Assembly: GCA_009869945.1 (NCBI GenBank)
Contig: WIXG01000291.1
Coordinates: 1 to 64,000 of the forward strand
Source of the DNA: Mesaphorura yosii
Lineage: Eukaryota; Arthropoda; Collembola; Poduromorpha; Tullbergiidae
DNA length: 64,000 nt
Direction: 5' to 3'
Part shown: positions 14,234 to 26,969 of the stretch, in pieces
Position numbering within the stretch: position 1 is the first letter of the stretch
Layout of the letters: each line of letters begins with the position of its first letter
Notes under the pieces: generated by a model
Seen by the model: the letters and a program-made list of their open reading frames with translations, nothing else
Database searches by the model: none
What the model was told of the DNA's origin: nothing
Program-made: the position numbers and the translations under genes

Positions 14234-15435
14234 ATGGATTGGCGAAGGATCTTCAGAGCCCTCGCCTTTACGGTTGTCATCAGTGCCATGATTTGGACGC
14301 TCGTTCTTCCGCTGCCCCGACCGCGACCTTTCCAGGTGCTTCTCCCGCTGACCGCTGCAGGTCCGGTGCGCTTTCCGCTGCCGACTGACCCAGGCGGCTC
14401 CTCGCCTACTCGTCGACCGCTGGGCCCAGTTTACGTCCGACCTACTCCGGTCGCACCCAATCCAATGCAGCAAAAGTATATTTCTTCACAAACGCGGCTC
14501 ATTTAAAATCGGCACGCGTTTCTCATTCATTTTTGCATTTTCACGTCTGCAGACTTGACCTGGACAATTCAGCCGGCGGCTCCTCCTCCGAGGAAGACGA
14601 CGACGCGGCCGGCGACCAGCCTGATTACGCGTACAACCACGACGACAGCGCGGAAGAACGAAGGCGAGCACAGAAATACGTCGCAAACCTTCTGGCTGGA
14701 TCGGGCGCGGACTTGGAGTCCAGCTCGGATATGAAGAATCTCGGTCGAAAAGATGCGGAGCCACTGCCAGGCAAAGGCGTCAAGGGCCGTCGACGGATAC
14801 AGAAGAAAAAGAAGGTCACGGCCACAACTACGATGATGACGACGACATCCCAAAGCGATAAACCCCCGCCTCCAGTCGTGATCTTTGCCGTGACGCAGAC
14901 GCATGCAGGAACATCTTCGTCTACGGCGACGATTCTCCCTTCGACGTCGAAAACGAAATCTCCAAAACCGTCAAAACCTACGGCGACGACGACGGGCGAC
15001 CACCGCCGTCCTTCACGGAAGCCATCGTGGACACTGAAGCCCGAGGTGGAAAACGAAGTTGGAAACTCACTGGAGCAGCTCCTGAACGATGATCTCCCTG
15101 GCGCCGGCACGCGTCCGGGTCAGCAGCCCTCGAAGGGGTACAGAAATCCTTACCTTTCTTATTACACATCCTCCGACGTGGCCGATGTCGACCCGCAGCT
15201 CGAAGGTGCCTCGTACGCCGATCTGGTCCGGATCAAGCACGAGCTCATTATTGGCAACAGCCACAACAAGTGGAATTGGTGGTGGTACTTCTTGACCCCG
15301 ATCACATGGTTCAAGAACATGCTACACCACATTTTCTGCAGGTGGCAGCAGCAAAAGCATTGGTCGTGCGCCATTGATAACGATGATTGGCGAAGGAGCT
15401 TTGCAGGTGTCTTGCGGCGGTGGAGCACAAATTAA
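14234..15435 (+). CDS. Unknown N-anchored low-complexity protein
   Basis: There are two exons, 14234-14475 and 14553-15435, joined in phase to give 374 aa. The family is not recognised. The N-terminus (MDWRRIFRALAFTVVISAMIWTLV) looks like a signal anchor with basic residues first. It is followed by a Pro-rich stretch, an acidic run (SSSEEDDDAAGD), a basic patch (GRRRIQKKKK), a long Thr/Ser/Pro-rich linker and a final hydrophobic Trp-rich segment (NKWNWWWYFLTPITWF, about residues 315-330) ending in a Cys/Trp/Arg-rich tail. This suggests a membrane- or Golgi-anchored, possibly heavily O-glycosylated protein. It lies between transporters B and C on the same strand. The composition of the first exon is GC-rich like its neighbours. 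The last part could include an unspotted intron near a CAG|GTGGCAG at about 15340. Confidence 0.6.
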
Positions 15436-15841
15436 TTAGTCGGATTCGTAATTCGTAGTGCAATTAATTGGCAATTAGTAATTCGTACTTAGAACTAGCA
15501 TCTAATTAATTAGCAAAAGTAGCAATTTAGAATTACAAAAGGGATTAATAAAAAGTAATGCGTGAATAGAAACTAATTAACTGGACTTCAGATTCGTAAT
15601 TAATTGGCAATTGCAAATTATTGCTTTAATGAACCGAATACGAATTGACTAGCAAATTTTGAACTGCACGCCACAAAAGAAAGAAGAAACCGACGACTCG
15701 GCGCATTAGGAGCCTGGAGCAAGAGTTGAAACGAGTAAACGGGTTGCATTTACCGCTCAGTTCAAAACTATCTGTGTATCCTTGCAATGCGTGGCAATCC
15801 TTGAATTTTTCGATTTCTTTTACGATTTCTTTTACTTTGCG

Positions 15842-17597
15842 ATGGGCGGCGGTAAGTTCACCGATTTGGGGTCGAGGCGGCAGGCTTACTGCACAATTGC
15901 AGGTAAGCGCCTACTTTTTGAGCCGGAGCCAAGGATTATTCCTTGCCCGGCAAGATTTGATCCGCGTATCCTTGGTTTCAGCATCAACTGGCCTCCTGTC
16001 CTCCGGAATTGCCCTGGCCTGGTCTTCCACGGCGCTCCCGAGCCTTAAGGCGACAATAATTCCCGACCTGAGTGTGTCACAAGAAGCATGGATCAGCGCT
16101 CTGGTGCCCCTCATAGCACTGATCACCGGACCTTTCTTCGGCTACGCCATCGACCGATTCGGACGGCGACCCGCAATGATCGCAGGCGCTGCCTTCGCGC
16201 TACTCGGCTGGTCATTCATCGTTCTAGCCCGTCGTGCGGAAGAAATCTACATCGGGCGTGTGCTATGCGGCGCCAGCGTCGGCGGGCTCCTCCTCGTAGT
16301 CCCAATCTACGTGTCCGAAGTCGCCGACCCAGAAACTCGGGGCACGCTGGGTACAGGCGCTCAGTCAGGCACAGTGCTCGGGATCCTACTCTCACTTCTC
16401 CTGGGCGCCGTTCTCTCCTGGCACACATTCGCCATCGTCGCTCTCCTCTGCCCGTTTGCCTTTCTGGGGCTCATCCTGGCTCTCGTGCCCGAATCACCCC
16501 GTCACCTCCTCAAATCGGGCTCGCAGGCAGCGGCGAGTCACGCCGAGTCCGTGCTTTGCTGGCTCCGGGGGTGCGACTCGGCTTTGGACGTCGAATTCGA
16601 GCTGAATTGCATCCGGGATTCGATTGTGGCGGCGGAAACGGCGCGGTCGCGAACTCGTACGCAGGCGCAGAAGAATGGCGCAGGCGCAATGCGGGAAAAC
16701 GTCGCCCCACTCTTGACGTGCATGACGCTGATGGCGGCGCAACAGCTGTCGGGTTGCACGGGACTGCTTTTCTACATGACCGACGTTTTTCAGGAGGCTG
16801 GCGCGACGCCTGGCGAGGCCAAAGCGTACGTGGCCATCACGGGCGCTACGACGATCGTGTTCTTGGCTTTGGGGGCGGTGCTAGCCGACAGAATCGGGCG
16901 ACGGCCGCTTCTTCTGGGCTCAACTGCCGTGATGGAGGCCGGCCTCGCGGCTCTCGGGACCTACACGTCATTCAACGCCAAGGCTCGTGCTGCAGGCGTT
17001 TCGGTTCCTCAGCCGCTTGGCTGGATTCCGCTCCTCAGCGCCCTTGCAATCTTCGCTGGCTATGCGGTCGGGGTTGGCCCGATTCCGTGGGTGCTCACAA
17101 GCGAACTGTTACCGAGGCACGCTATCGGTGCCACTACCAGTCTGCCCGCCACCGTGCATTTCTTCCTCCAGTTTCTGGTCACTTTCTATTTCCACTCTCT
17201 GGGCCCCATTCACTGGAACATTGTCGTGTTTGCCACCAGCAGCGCCGTCGGCGGGGTTTTCGCGTACGTTGCCGTGCCGGAGACGAATCAGAAAAGTCTG
17301 GAGGAGATTCAAGTGGAGATCAGTCTCGCCGCCAGAGCCACAGCGAGGGATAGGACGCTAACCCAAGATTGGCATGACACGACAGCTGCGGGGTCGACAC
17401 CGACAGTAGAGACCCCGCTTCGACTGCCAAAGGCGCCAAAGGGCAAGAAAAATGCTGGCGACGATGAAGCTGAGGATGAAGACGAAGAAGACGGGGGCGA
17501 CTCGGGCAATGGAAACGGCAATGGCAATGGTCAGGACGCGTATTTTTCTGTGCCGTACGAATATCAGACGTTTGACCCTCCCGCTTCCGGGAAATAA
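15842..17597 (+). CDS. Tret1-like sugar transporter, copy C
   Basis: Exons are 15842-15902 and 15982-17597, giving 558 aa. I chose the ATG at 15842 because splicing at GTAAGC/TTTCAG gives a short cytosolic N-terminus and the same phase-1 join before TM1 as in the seven other copies. An open frame reading through the intron exists but predicts an atypical N-terminus. Motifs are IDRFGRRPA, GRVLCGASVGG, PESPRHLLKSG, QQLSGCTGLLFY, ADRIGRRPLL, GVGPIPW and PETNQKSLEEI. The C-terminal tail of about 80 residues is unusual: it is acidic (DDEAEDEDEEDGGD), then carries a GN repeat (GNGNGNGN). This tail is probably a cytosolic regulatory segment. The gene converges on the minus-strand gene at 17688. Confidence 0.9.
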
Positions 17598-17686
17598 ATT
17601 GCTACTAATCAGATGGAATTTGTGACTACAACCGTTGAATACACGAATAAAAAAATGCGCGAAATTCAAATTACTATTATTATTTA

Positions 17687-17692
17687 TTTATT
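17687..17692 (-). other. Polyadenylation signal overlapping a stop codon
   Basis: On the minus strand the last codons of the gene at 17688-18104 read AAA TAA and form part of AATAAATAAATAAT. The stop therefore lies inside the polyadenylation hexamer and the 3' UTR must be only a few tens of bases. The convergent transporter C has its own AATAAA near 17646, so the two transcripts end within about 50 bp of each other or overlap. Confidence 0.5.
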
Positions 17693-18104
17693 TGGGGGCG
17701 TTCGGCGTCACGCGTCCGTTTTTTAATTTACTCGGAGCGCCTGGTTTCCCAAACACCGCGAAGAAAGCGTTAAAGATAGTCGCTTCGAAGTCCTGCTCGG
17801 AATTTTCTGACTCCCCGTGGCCAATCAAGCCAACGGACGTACAGAGGGGCGCCAGCGTTCCAGGTGTACTACTTATATTGTTTGAGAAAGACAAAGACGC
17901 CACGGGACAGCGTCCTCTCGTGGTTAGGTCAGGCGAATTAATGACGATGAGTTTATTGACCTGCGACCTGCCCTCAATTGTTGCACCCAGTTCTGTGTTG
18001 CTGTTGCTGTTCTGGCTGTTTCCGGGTTCGTTCGTGTAAGAGTTGCTCAGATATGAGCACAAGTCTAAAGCCGTGTCATAAGCGTCAACGATCAATTTAG
18101 TCAT
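17688..18104 (-). CDS. Unknown 138-aa protein
   Basis: This is a single-exon frame starting MTKLIVDAYDTALDLC and ending at a TAA that is part of a polyadenylation signal, which favours this strand over the overlapping plus-strand frame. The protein is soluble, with no signal peptide or membrane helix. It has a Ser/Asn-rich middle, then a beta-rich segment with LIVINSPDLTTRGRCP, and ends in a helical FEATIFNAFFAVFGK stretch. I do not recognise the family. It could be a small chaperone-like or scaffold protein, but nothing visible proves a role. It lies tail-to-tail with transporter C and head-to-tail with the secreted peptide gene. Confidence 0.5.
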   Translation of the reverse strand: MTKLIVDAYDTALDLCSYLSNSYTNEPGNSQNSNSNTELGATIEGRSQVNKLIVINSPDLTTRGRCPVASLSFSNNISSTPGTLAPLCTSVGLIGHGESENSEQDFEATIFNAFFAVFGKPGAPSKLKNGRVTPNAPK

Positions 18105-18214
18105 TTATTCGTATAGCTAACTCGTAGCGGTAAACAAAGTCTTTATTCAAATTCATCACAATAATACCCTGATATTAATTTTGCAGTGACTGACTGCACG
18201 TGTTTGCTTAATAG

Positions 18215-18442
18215 TTAAGACTTGAGTGAGTTGCAGAACTCGCGGTCCTCCACCGCGTCTTTCTCGCAGTCTGCCGCGTCGCCCGTCCCCTTCGTCGCCT
18301 GCTCCAGGCACCCGGTCTTGAATACCTCCACATTCTCCAGGCACTCGGCCTTCGATTCGGGGGAGGGGGCCGGGGAGCCGAGTACGGAGCTGACGGCGAG
18401 CAGAAGCAACGTGAAGAAGAGGAAGATCGTGGTAATCTTCAT
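18215..18442 (-). CDS. Small secreted four-cysteine peptide
   Basis: This is a 75-aa frame on the minus strand with a classic signal peptide (MKITTIFLFFTLLLLAVSSVLGS). It leaves a mature peptide of about 52 residues that is acidic and has four cysteines. The spacing is symmetrical, C-x10-C-x13-C-x10-C, which would suit two antiparallel helices tied by two disulfides. An AATAAA on the minus strand near 18142-18147 follows the stop. No family is recognised. Secreted helical hairpins occur among antimicrobial, inhibitor and signalling peptides, so the role is open. There may be an upstream untranslated exon. Confidence 0.65.
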   Translation of the reverse strand: MKITTIFLFFTLLLLAVSSVLGSPAPSPESKAECLENVEVFKTGCLEQATKGTGDAADCEKDAVEDREFCNSLKS

Positions 18443-18955
18443 CCTGGAACTGATAGCCAGTGAACAATTATTAATTTGTACACTAATTCAGTTGATTCTT
18501 TCCTTGCTAAAATATCTGGAACTTACTTTTAAGAATTGAAGGCCACTGGGACTGGATGCAGAAGAAAGAAGTTTAAGATTGTGCTCTCAAATGCAGACAG
18601 ACAGAGACTAACTGAAGAAGCTACTTGGAGATAGCTCAGAAGTAGCAGCAGAAATACGCACGTAAAAGCAAGAACGAAGGGACAAGGACAAACATGAGCC
18701 AGCCAGAGATTTTATTATCATCATCACACCAGATTTATCTGGTTGGGCTGCGATTCTGAGATGCTGGACAACAATAGCACGCGTCACACGTGCAAGATTT
18801 ATTACCTTGCCTTGTCTAACCACTTTTGCATTTATTATTTGCATTCTTGAACATTCTGTGCAGACAGCAGACCTACTCATTTCGTCATCTCGTCATGCAC
18901 GGCCAAAGGAGAACATGGACAACTTTTTGCACGTGCTGAAATAAATTGACCTTGA
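18443..18955. other. Intergenic DNA
   Basis: The spacer lies between the secreted peptide gene and the 3' end of the coiled-coil gene, both on the minus strand. It probably holds the peptide promoter and the coiled-coil gene's 3' UTR. A minus-strand AATAAA is present near 18830-18840. No other feature was found. Confidence 0.35.
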
Positions 18956-20768
18956 TCACTGCGCGGGCGTGAGAGTCCGGCTGACCGCTTCCACCTCTGC
19001 CTTCTCCTCGTCTCCGTCGTTATCCCGCTCAAATTCCGAGTATTCCTGCTCGAGGGTCGCCAGAAGATTAATGGCACGCAGGATGAGAACGTCCTTTTCT
19101 GCAGTCAGCAGGCGGCTCGAGGTCTCCTCGGCGGAGGATTTACGGAGGAGGACGTTGTTCGCGAGGAGTTGGGTCTGGCGGAAATCAGTGACGGAATTAG
19201 CAGCAGGGTTTTTATTGTGTACATGTGTACTGCCACAGCCGGAACTTACGTCGAGTTTGGCTCTCGATTCGTCCAGCTCTGACTGGCTTATGTTTAATTG
19301 CTGCTGGAGGGCAGAGCTGAGGGATTTCAAACCGCAGTTTTCTTGTTCTAACGATGCTATGCTTCTGCAATGCAAAAATGCAATTAATTCGTATTAATGC
19401 TGGAACCTGGAACGACCTATAAAGAGAGCGTAAGATCGCGCACCTGTCCTTCTCGGTGAGGATCTCATCAAACTGCTTCTTGTAGTCGCCTAAATCCTTG
19501 AACTTGATTGTTAGCTCCTCCAGCTGTCTCGTGGCGTCCTGAACCGTGGGAGGCGAGGGATAGAAATTATTACTTTAAGGGCTGTCAATTGCCAAAGTCA
19601 GCAGCATGCATGATTCTTTCTTTTATTTTTTCCTTACCATCGCCTTCTTGGCCTCCTCTCGGGTGAACACCGTCTGGACTTCGCTCCCTTCCAATCCTGG
19701 ATACAGCCCAAACAGTCTTTCCCTGCTCCTCCTCCCCAACTTCAGGCCAGTCGTGTCCCAGAGCCCCAGATCGCGGATCCTTGCTACTAACGTGAGAAGA
19801 CTCTCGCGGTCGTCATCGTCCTCCTCCGACTTCGCCCGCAACTGTAACTTTCCTTGGAGCTGGCCGCACTTGTCCTTCAACTCCTCGACACGTGCACGCA
19901 GCTCTTCTCGGCTCTTCCCATCTTCTACCCTTTGATTAAGCAGTTTCTGCACCTGCCGCTCGTACTCCGCAATCATGAGCATGTGCGAGTCGGTGATTTG
20001 TTGAGATGCCTGCATCTTTCTCTGGAGCACTTCGATCTTCTGCTCGGCCTCCCGCTCCATCTCCTCTAGTGCGGAGATGAGGAGCGAGTTCTGCTCGTGC
20101 AGGTCGTGGAGCCACGAGCGAAGGAGCGCGTTCTGTGAACAAGAAATCAGGGTTAATTAGCAAATTTGGGGGCAAAATAGCGCCCACACCCATGCCTACA
20201 AAGGTAAATTTAGCTGCTCTGCACTGACCTTCAACCGAAGCGACTCAACCTCCCCTTCAGGAATCGTCTCAGTTTCTCCGCGTCCACGTCCCTCCAGCTC
20301 GGCTAGCTTCCCCTCGTAGAGCCGGTTGAAGTTCGAGGCGAGGGTAGTCAGGTAAGAGTCTGAATTGATTGGGTTGGAACTAGAATTAAGTGCACTTTGG
20401 TCCGGGTACGTATCACTTTGGTCTGTACAGTCTGCATCTGCTTTATAACTCTCTTCTTCACAACGGGGGCTTGTGTTTGAGCTTGCGCCGCTGTTGCCTG
20501 ATCCACTGGCGAGGATCGGATTCGTCGAATTCCCATTCACGCCATTCAGGAATGTGTGTATTAGCTTTCCGGGGTCTTCCCTTGACGCCATCGCCTTCGT
20601 CGTAGACTCTGAGAAGTTGCCTGAGTCGTCACCGCCCCCGCCGTCGCTGCCAAGGAGGTCACAATGGACGGGCACGGGCGGGTTCTTCTTCCTGCTGGGG
20701 CTTGGGGGCAGGAGTTTGTTTTCTATGTTTACAGAGTCCTCACTGATGACAAGGACGTTCCGATCCAT
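18956..20768 (-). CDS. Coiled-coil protein of unknown family
   Basis: Exons are 20768-20229, 20132-19638, 19538-19444, 19364-19250 and 19174-18956, giving 487 aa in frame. The first 150 residues are Ser/Asn/Gly-rich and probably disordered. From about residue 180 to the end the protein is mostly heptad-like helix rich in Glu, Gln, Leu and Arg (e.g. EQKIEVLQRKMQASQQ, REELRARVEELKDK, LEELTIKFKDLGDYKKQ). One short interruption (LVARIRDLGLWDTTGLKLG) may be a hinge. It has no membrane segment, motor or DNA-binding motif, so a cytoskeletal, centrosomal or trafficking scaffold role is likely. I could not name an orthologue. Two internal introns are phase 0 and one is phase 2. Confidence 0.75.
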
Positions 20769-21149
20769 TTCTTCACTGCTGCCGCTCTCACCACTATACT
20801 ACTGAAGAATTACACTGGAAGGTGTATGCGTCCTAGGTATATTTTTTATGATAAAGAGCCCACCGTAAGCGTTAATGACTATGAATGGTGATTATTTACG
20901 ATTTAAAGGCGGCCGAGGTGACGGACGAGGAAATCGGTTGGCAACGAGATTGATGCAAATACGGGAAGAGAAAAGAGCTACTCTTTTGTAAATATACAAA
21001 TGCGACGATGAGATTAGTCCAACCAGACAATCAGTCTGGGTTGAAAAGACTTTGCGAAGACTATCAAACTGTGTACGTAATTTCTCAATTTTTATTCAAA
21101 GCTTGCATACAATGTCAATCCGAGTGCGAGTGCTAGGACAAGACTGATG
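20769..21149. other. Intergenic DNA
   Basis: The spacer is between GALE (3' end) and the coiled-coil gene (5' end), both on the minus strand. No gene, repeat or RNA is supported. It should hold the coiled-coil promoter. Confidence 0.35.
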
Positions 21150-23481
<2,332 letters not shown>

Positions 23482-23898
23482 ATGCCGATAATTAACTTAA
23501 AGTAAGTGCCCCCGGTGTCAAAAGTCAATAATTAGCCTTACCAACTAATTAATTACTAATTACTTGCACGCAGGATGAGGTCCAGTCGCGGCATGGAGTG
23601 GGTTTGCGTGCTGTCAGGCTTCCCCGAAGAAAATCTGCCTCGGCTACGTGAAATGAAGCGTGGACTGGAGCTTCAGTCCGAGTACGAATACACTCCGCTC
23701 GGCCAATTTCGAGCGTACACGTACTGTACGTGCGCGTGGAAGGAGTTGAGCACGGACACCACCGCCCCCATCACAAACATCAACCCCGTCTTCAACCTCA
23801 TCGATGATCTCGGGTACAAAGTCGCCAGCAGCGGGGGGATTGGCTCCGATGCCAAGTCGGGCGACTACAAATTCATTGTGTGGACGTTCCAGAAATGA
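23482..23898 (+). CDS. Small protein, possibly GFRP-like
   Basis: Exons are 23482-23501 (ATG CCG ATA ATT AAC TTA AA) and 23574-23898, joining in frame to 114 aa. The protein starts MPIINLKMRSSRG. Its C-terminal part (NPVFNLIDDLGYKVASSGGIG ... DYKFIVWTFQK) resembles the strand-helix-strand end of the GTP cyclohydrolase I feedback regulatory protein, where a helix is followed by a turn and an LVW-x-hydrophobic strand. That match is by eye only and the protein is about 30 residues longer than typical GFRP. It is soluble with no signal peptide. If the assignment is right it would regulate tetrahydrobiopterin synthesis. Otherwise it is an unassigned small cytosolic protein. Confidence 0.5.
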
Positions 23899-24099
23899 TT
23901 GCCTTCCTGTTGCCCTGTTACATAACGCCCTAATTTAACTAAATTACATTTTTAATTTTCTGTATAACCATGTACAACAATTAAGTCAAGACTCAGGACA
24001 GTTGCGTCGATTAAATTCGAGTCGAGCTCGGGTTGATTGTTTAAGAATTCTGGTTCACTTTTCACAATTTACAAAATTACTTGGACTGTCGAGTCCGAA

Positions 24100-24574
24100 A
24101 TGGCCACTGCCGCTGAAGCCGTGATTGCCGCCTTGCATGCGCTTGGGCGAGCTTCAAAATTCGTTGGTGATGTCTACACGAAAGCTTGCCTGACTAAACT
24201 GGGGTTCACGTCACACGCTGGCCAAGTCTGTTCTGGTGCCCGCACTCTCGCTGCCGCATCTTCTGTTCGGAGACTCAATTCTGAGCTGGAGCCTCCTGAT
24301 CCTCTGGCCATTGGTATGGTACTTGATTGATTACTGGATCAGACGTCAGATACTTCTGAGTGCTTGACCGATTTATAACTTTGGCCACGCCACAGGATTT
24401 GGGCTGCTGACTGTCATCAACTTTGCAAATCTGATGTGGGCCTTTCACGCTGCCACCAACAACAACAGGGCAAAGTGTCTGGAAAGAAGGCGCAACCGGC
24501 TTCGTGAACGGGCGGAGAAGTTCAAAAGGCAGACGAAAACCACTCCACCCAAACCAGAACCACGGTCGTACTGA
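24100..24574 (+). CDS. Small single-pass membrane protein
   Basis: There are two exons, 24100-24313 and 24396-24574, giving 130 aa. The N-terminal 70 residues are Ala-rich and helical (MATAAEAVIAALHALGRASKF). One hydrophobic segment (FGLLTVINFANLMWAF, about residues 75-90) is followed by a strongly basic tail (ERRRNRLRERAEKFKRQ) that ends with a Pro-rich KPEPRSY. The basic tail after the helix suggests a cytosolic or matrix C-terminus. A mitochondrial or ER membrane location is possible. The family is not recognised. An AATAAA follows at about 24664, and the gene converges on the hydrolase gene at 24709. Confidence 0.6.
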
Positions 24575-24708
24575 CTAATTAACTGCGTGCGAACGCCATC
24601 TGAGTATTACTCAACTGATCTCAAAATTATAGCCGTAATTTGTATTCACGAATGTGAATACAGTGAATAAAAAGTTCAAGGAAATCTCAGCGTTGTTTCT
24701 TGTTGGTT

Positions 24709-25501
24709 TTATTGAATCAACTGGAAAAACAGAGGGTTCATATTTGCCGCCCAGCGCCGGTACCCTTCCGTGTTAAAATGAAGTCGGTCTCCCTCGTAAA
24801 TACTTGCGTCGATGTTTCCATTCCCATTTGTGAAGGAGTTGAAGAAGTTGATGTGGTGCACCATCCCGAATCCATCAGAGAAATACGGCAGGACGCTATT
24901 GACATTCAGGGTCCGCTCCCAGAGGGAATTATTGTCGCCCCGCGGGAGTACACCCAAATAAAGGATTCTCGTATTCGGCAGCCTCCCTCTCAGCTGACTA
25001 ATAATGGTGTGAATCCCCCGCGCAATGTCGTCATCATTGCCCCAGCCCCCAAAGCCATTCGAGCACGGGTCACCGCCAAGAACAACGAGTTTCGGGTTGA
25101 GTCCATCGACTTCACCGTTCATAATCCTGTAAAGCACGTGTTGAGTCTGGTCTCCGCCAATGCCGTAGTTGACTGCTCCGAGCGGAGCGTAAAACTCATT
25201 CCAGACGGAGTTACCAGGCCCATTCTGGAAATATTCCGTCCAGGAGGCGCCGTAGAAGATTATCGGAATGTTGGGATTATTGGCCGTGTGGCGCTTGAAC
25301 TCTTCGTGCTTGTTTCTCCAGTAATCGCCGAACCCAGGCTCAGGTTCGGATGGGTGAGCTGAAAAGACAGCCGCCAAAACCAAATTAACTTTTGTAACTT
25401 CATTCTACGAATCTAATTTTGTTTCTGACTACAACTTACGACGTACCTAAGCAGGTTGAAATCAGTCCTGCAAAAAGGGCTAAAATAACGTAGGAATTCA
25501 T
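24709..25501 (-). CDS. Secreted PAF-acetylhydrolase-alpha-like hydrolase 1
   Basis: There are two exons, 25501-25447 and 25358-24709, giving 234 aa. The first exon encodes a signal peptide (MNSYVILALFAGLISTCL). The rest is an SGNH/GDSL fold closest to the alpha (PAFAH1B2/3) subunits of platelet-activating-factor acetylhydrolase Ib: block I FYGASWTEYF, block II NYGIGGDQTQHVLYR, block III VLGGDPCSN, then LYLGVLPRGDN and block V DRLHFN. Ser, Asp and His of the triad are in place, but the normally invariant Asp of block I (GDS) is Ala (GAS). Family alpha subunits are cytosolic. This one is predicted to be secreted and carries no LIS1-related partner nearby. It is probably an extracellular esterase with altered activity. 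It is paralogous to the gene at 26173. Confidence 0.85.
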
Positions 25502-25577
25502 TTTGGCTGCTGCACGGCTTTGTTGTTAATTCCTCCACGGCACTGTGACTGCTTTCAACTGAAGCGTTGGGACTCAG

Positions 25578-25584
25578 TTTTATA
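25578..25584 (-). promoter_or_regulatory. Candidate TATA box of hydrolase 1
   Basis: TATAAAA on the minus strand lies 77 bases upstream of the ATG. It is followed 24 bases later by TTCAGTT, which resembles the arthropod initiator. Spacing is slightly short but within reach of a real core promoter. The call rests on motif match only. Confidence 0.4.
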
Positions 25585-26172
25585 GTTCACAGTTCAGTGG
25601 TGATCTCAGCCTTCAGCGATCAATCAAAAGTCTCTTCAAATTCAAGTGCAACTGCGTCAACACACTTTCGTATATAGAATACACAGGCCGTTTGCGTCGT
25701 TCGCCCTATCAGAACATTCTTCTAGCAGTCAATCATCCGATCCGAGTCATGAGGGCACTGATACTGATACCTGCGGTTAAATATTCAAATTGAAATGTTA
25801 ATAATAATTATGAGGTAAAAAGAAAAATATTTGTTAGTAATTTATTCCACAACCACAACAACAAAAAATAAAGAACACAGCAGAATTCGAAAGCTGGCCA
25901 AATAATGGGACAGATTTGTTTTACAAATAATATCTGTTGACTGAATTGAACGACGTGATCAGGACCTGCCACAACTTGCGACCAGATGATCAAAGGTCAA
26001 AGGTCGTGGTCGGGTAAAGTTCAAGTGGTTGGAGGCTGCCGGTGGCGGTTTTTGCTTTAAGCAATTGACTGTCCAAATTCACACACGTTTTGCATTCGTG
26101 CACTTGCAACTTTCGTGTCAAAATCAAAGAAGTGAAGTCAATGAAAGATGAAGGAAATCTGTGAGCTTGGTT
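25585..26172. other. Spacer between tandem hydrolase genes
   Basis: This is AT-rich spacer between hydrolase 1 (5' end) and hydrolase 2 (3' end). It holds the upstream part of the hydrolase 1 promoter and the hydrolase 2 3' UTR. No gene is visible. Confidence 0.35.
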
Positions 26173-26969
26173 TTATTGAATCAGTTCGAAAAAGACGGGA
26201 TTCATATTTGCCGCCCAGCGCCTGTATCCCTCAGTATTAAAGTGGAGGCGATCTCCTTCGTAGATACCTGCGTCGATGGCGCCGTTGCCGTTCGTGAACG
26301 CATTGAAGAAGTTGATGTGGTACACCATCCCGAACCCATCAGAGAATTGCGGCAGGATGCTATTGACATTCAGGGTCCGCTGCCAGAAGGAATTATTGTC
26401 GCCACGCGGGAGTACACCCAAATACAGGATTTTCGTATTCGGCAGCCTCTGTCGCAGCTCATTAATAATGGTTTGAATCCCCCGCGCAATGTCGCCATCA
26501 TCGCCCCAACCCCCAAAGCCATTCGAGCACGGGTCACCACCAAGAACAACGAGTTTCGGGTTGAGTCCGTCAACTTCGCCATTCTGGATTCGCCACAGCA
26601 CGTGCTGAGTCTGGTCTCCGCCAATGCCGTAGTTGGCTGCTCCCAACGGGGCATAAAACTCATTCCAGACGGAGTTACCAGGCCCGTTCTGGAAAAACTC
26701 TGTCCAGGAGGCGCCGTAGAAGATTATCGGAATCCCGCGGTTGTTGTTTGTGTTCTGCACGAATTCATTGTGTTTATTCCTCCACCAATCGTCATTCCGG
26801 GGCTCAGCTTGGGAAGGATGGCCTGCAAAAGCAGCAGAAAGCGGTTAACATTCGAACTCCGAAGGTTCAACCGAAATGCGAAAGTGATACGAAAATGAGC
26901 TGACTTACCAACGCACGTTGATACCAACGCTGCTGCGGCGAGAAGGGCTAAAGTGATGTGGAACTTCAT
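26173..26969 (-). CDS. Secreted PAF-acetylhydrolase-alpha-like hydrolase 2
   Basis: There are two exons, 26969-26909 and 26822-26173, giving 236 aa. Signal peptide MKFHITLALLAAAALVSTCVG is followed by the same SGNH fold as hydrolase 1. FYGASWTEFF again has Ala for the block-I Asp. NYGIGGDQTQHVLWR, VLGGDPCSN, LYLGVLPRGDN and DRLHFN follow. Exon 2 is 650 bases in both copies with the intron in the same phase and place, so the pair is a tandem duplication. The two proteins are very similar in the core and differ mainly in the signal peptide and at the mature N-terminus (PSQAEPRNDDWW against PSEPEPGFGDYW). A CATAAAATC sequence near 27021-27027 on the minus strand may act as a weak TATA element. 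Likely an extracellular lipid or ester hydrolase. Confidence 0.85.

Noticed and set aside
15726..15981. A longer N-terminus of transporter C read without splicing
   Set aside because: Reading through the intron gives 85 atypical residues. Splicing restores the short N-terminus and the intron position shared by all paralogues.
17635..18039. Plus-strand 134-codon frame opposite the gene at 17688-18104
   Set aside because: It begins within the 3' end of transporter C, and the minus-strand frame has a better start and a polyadenylation signal at its stop.
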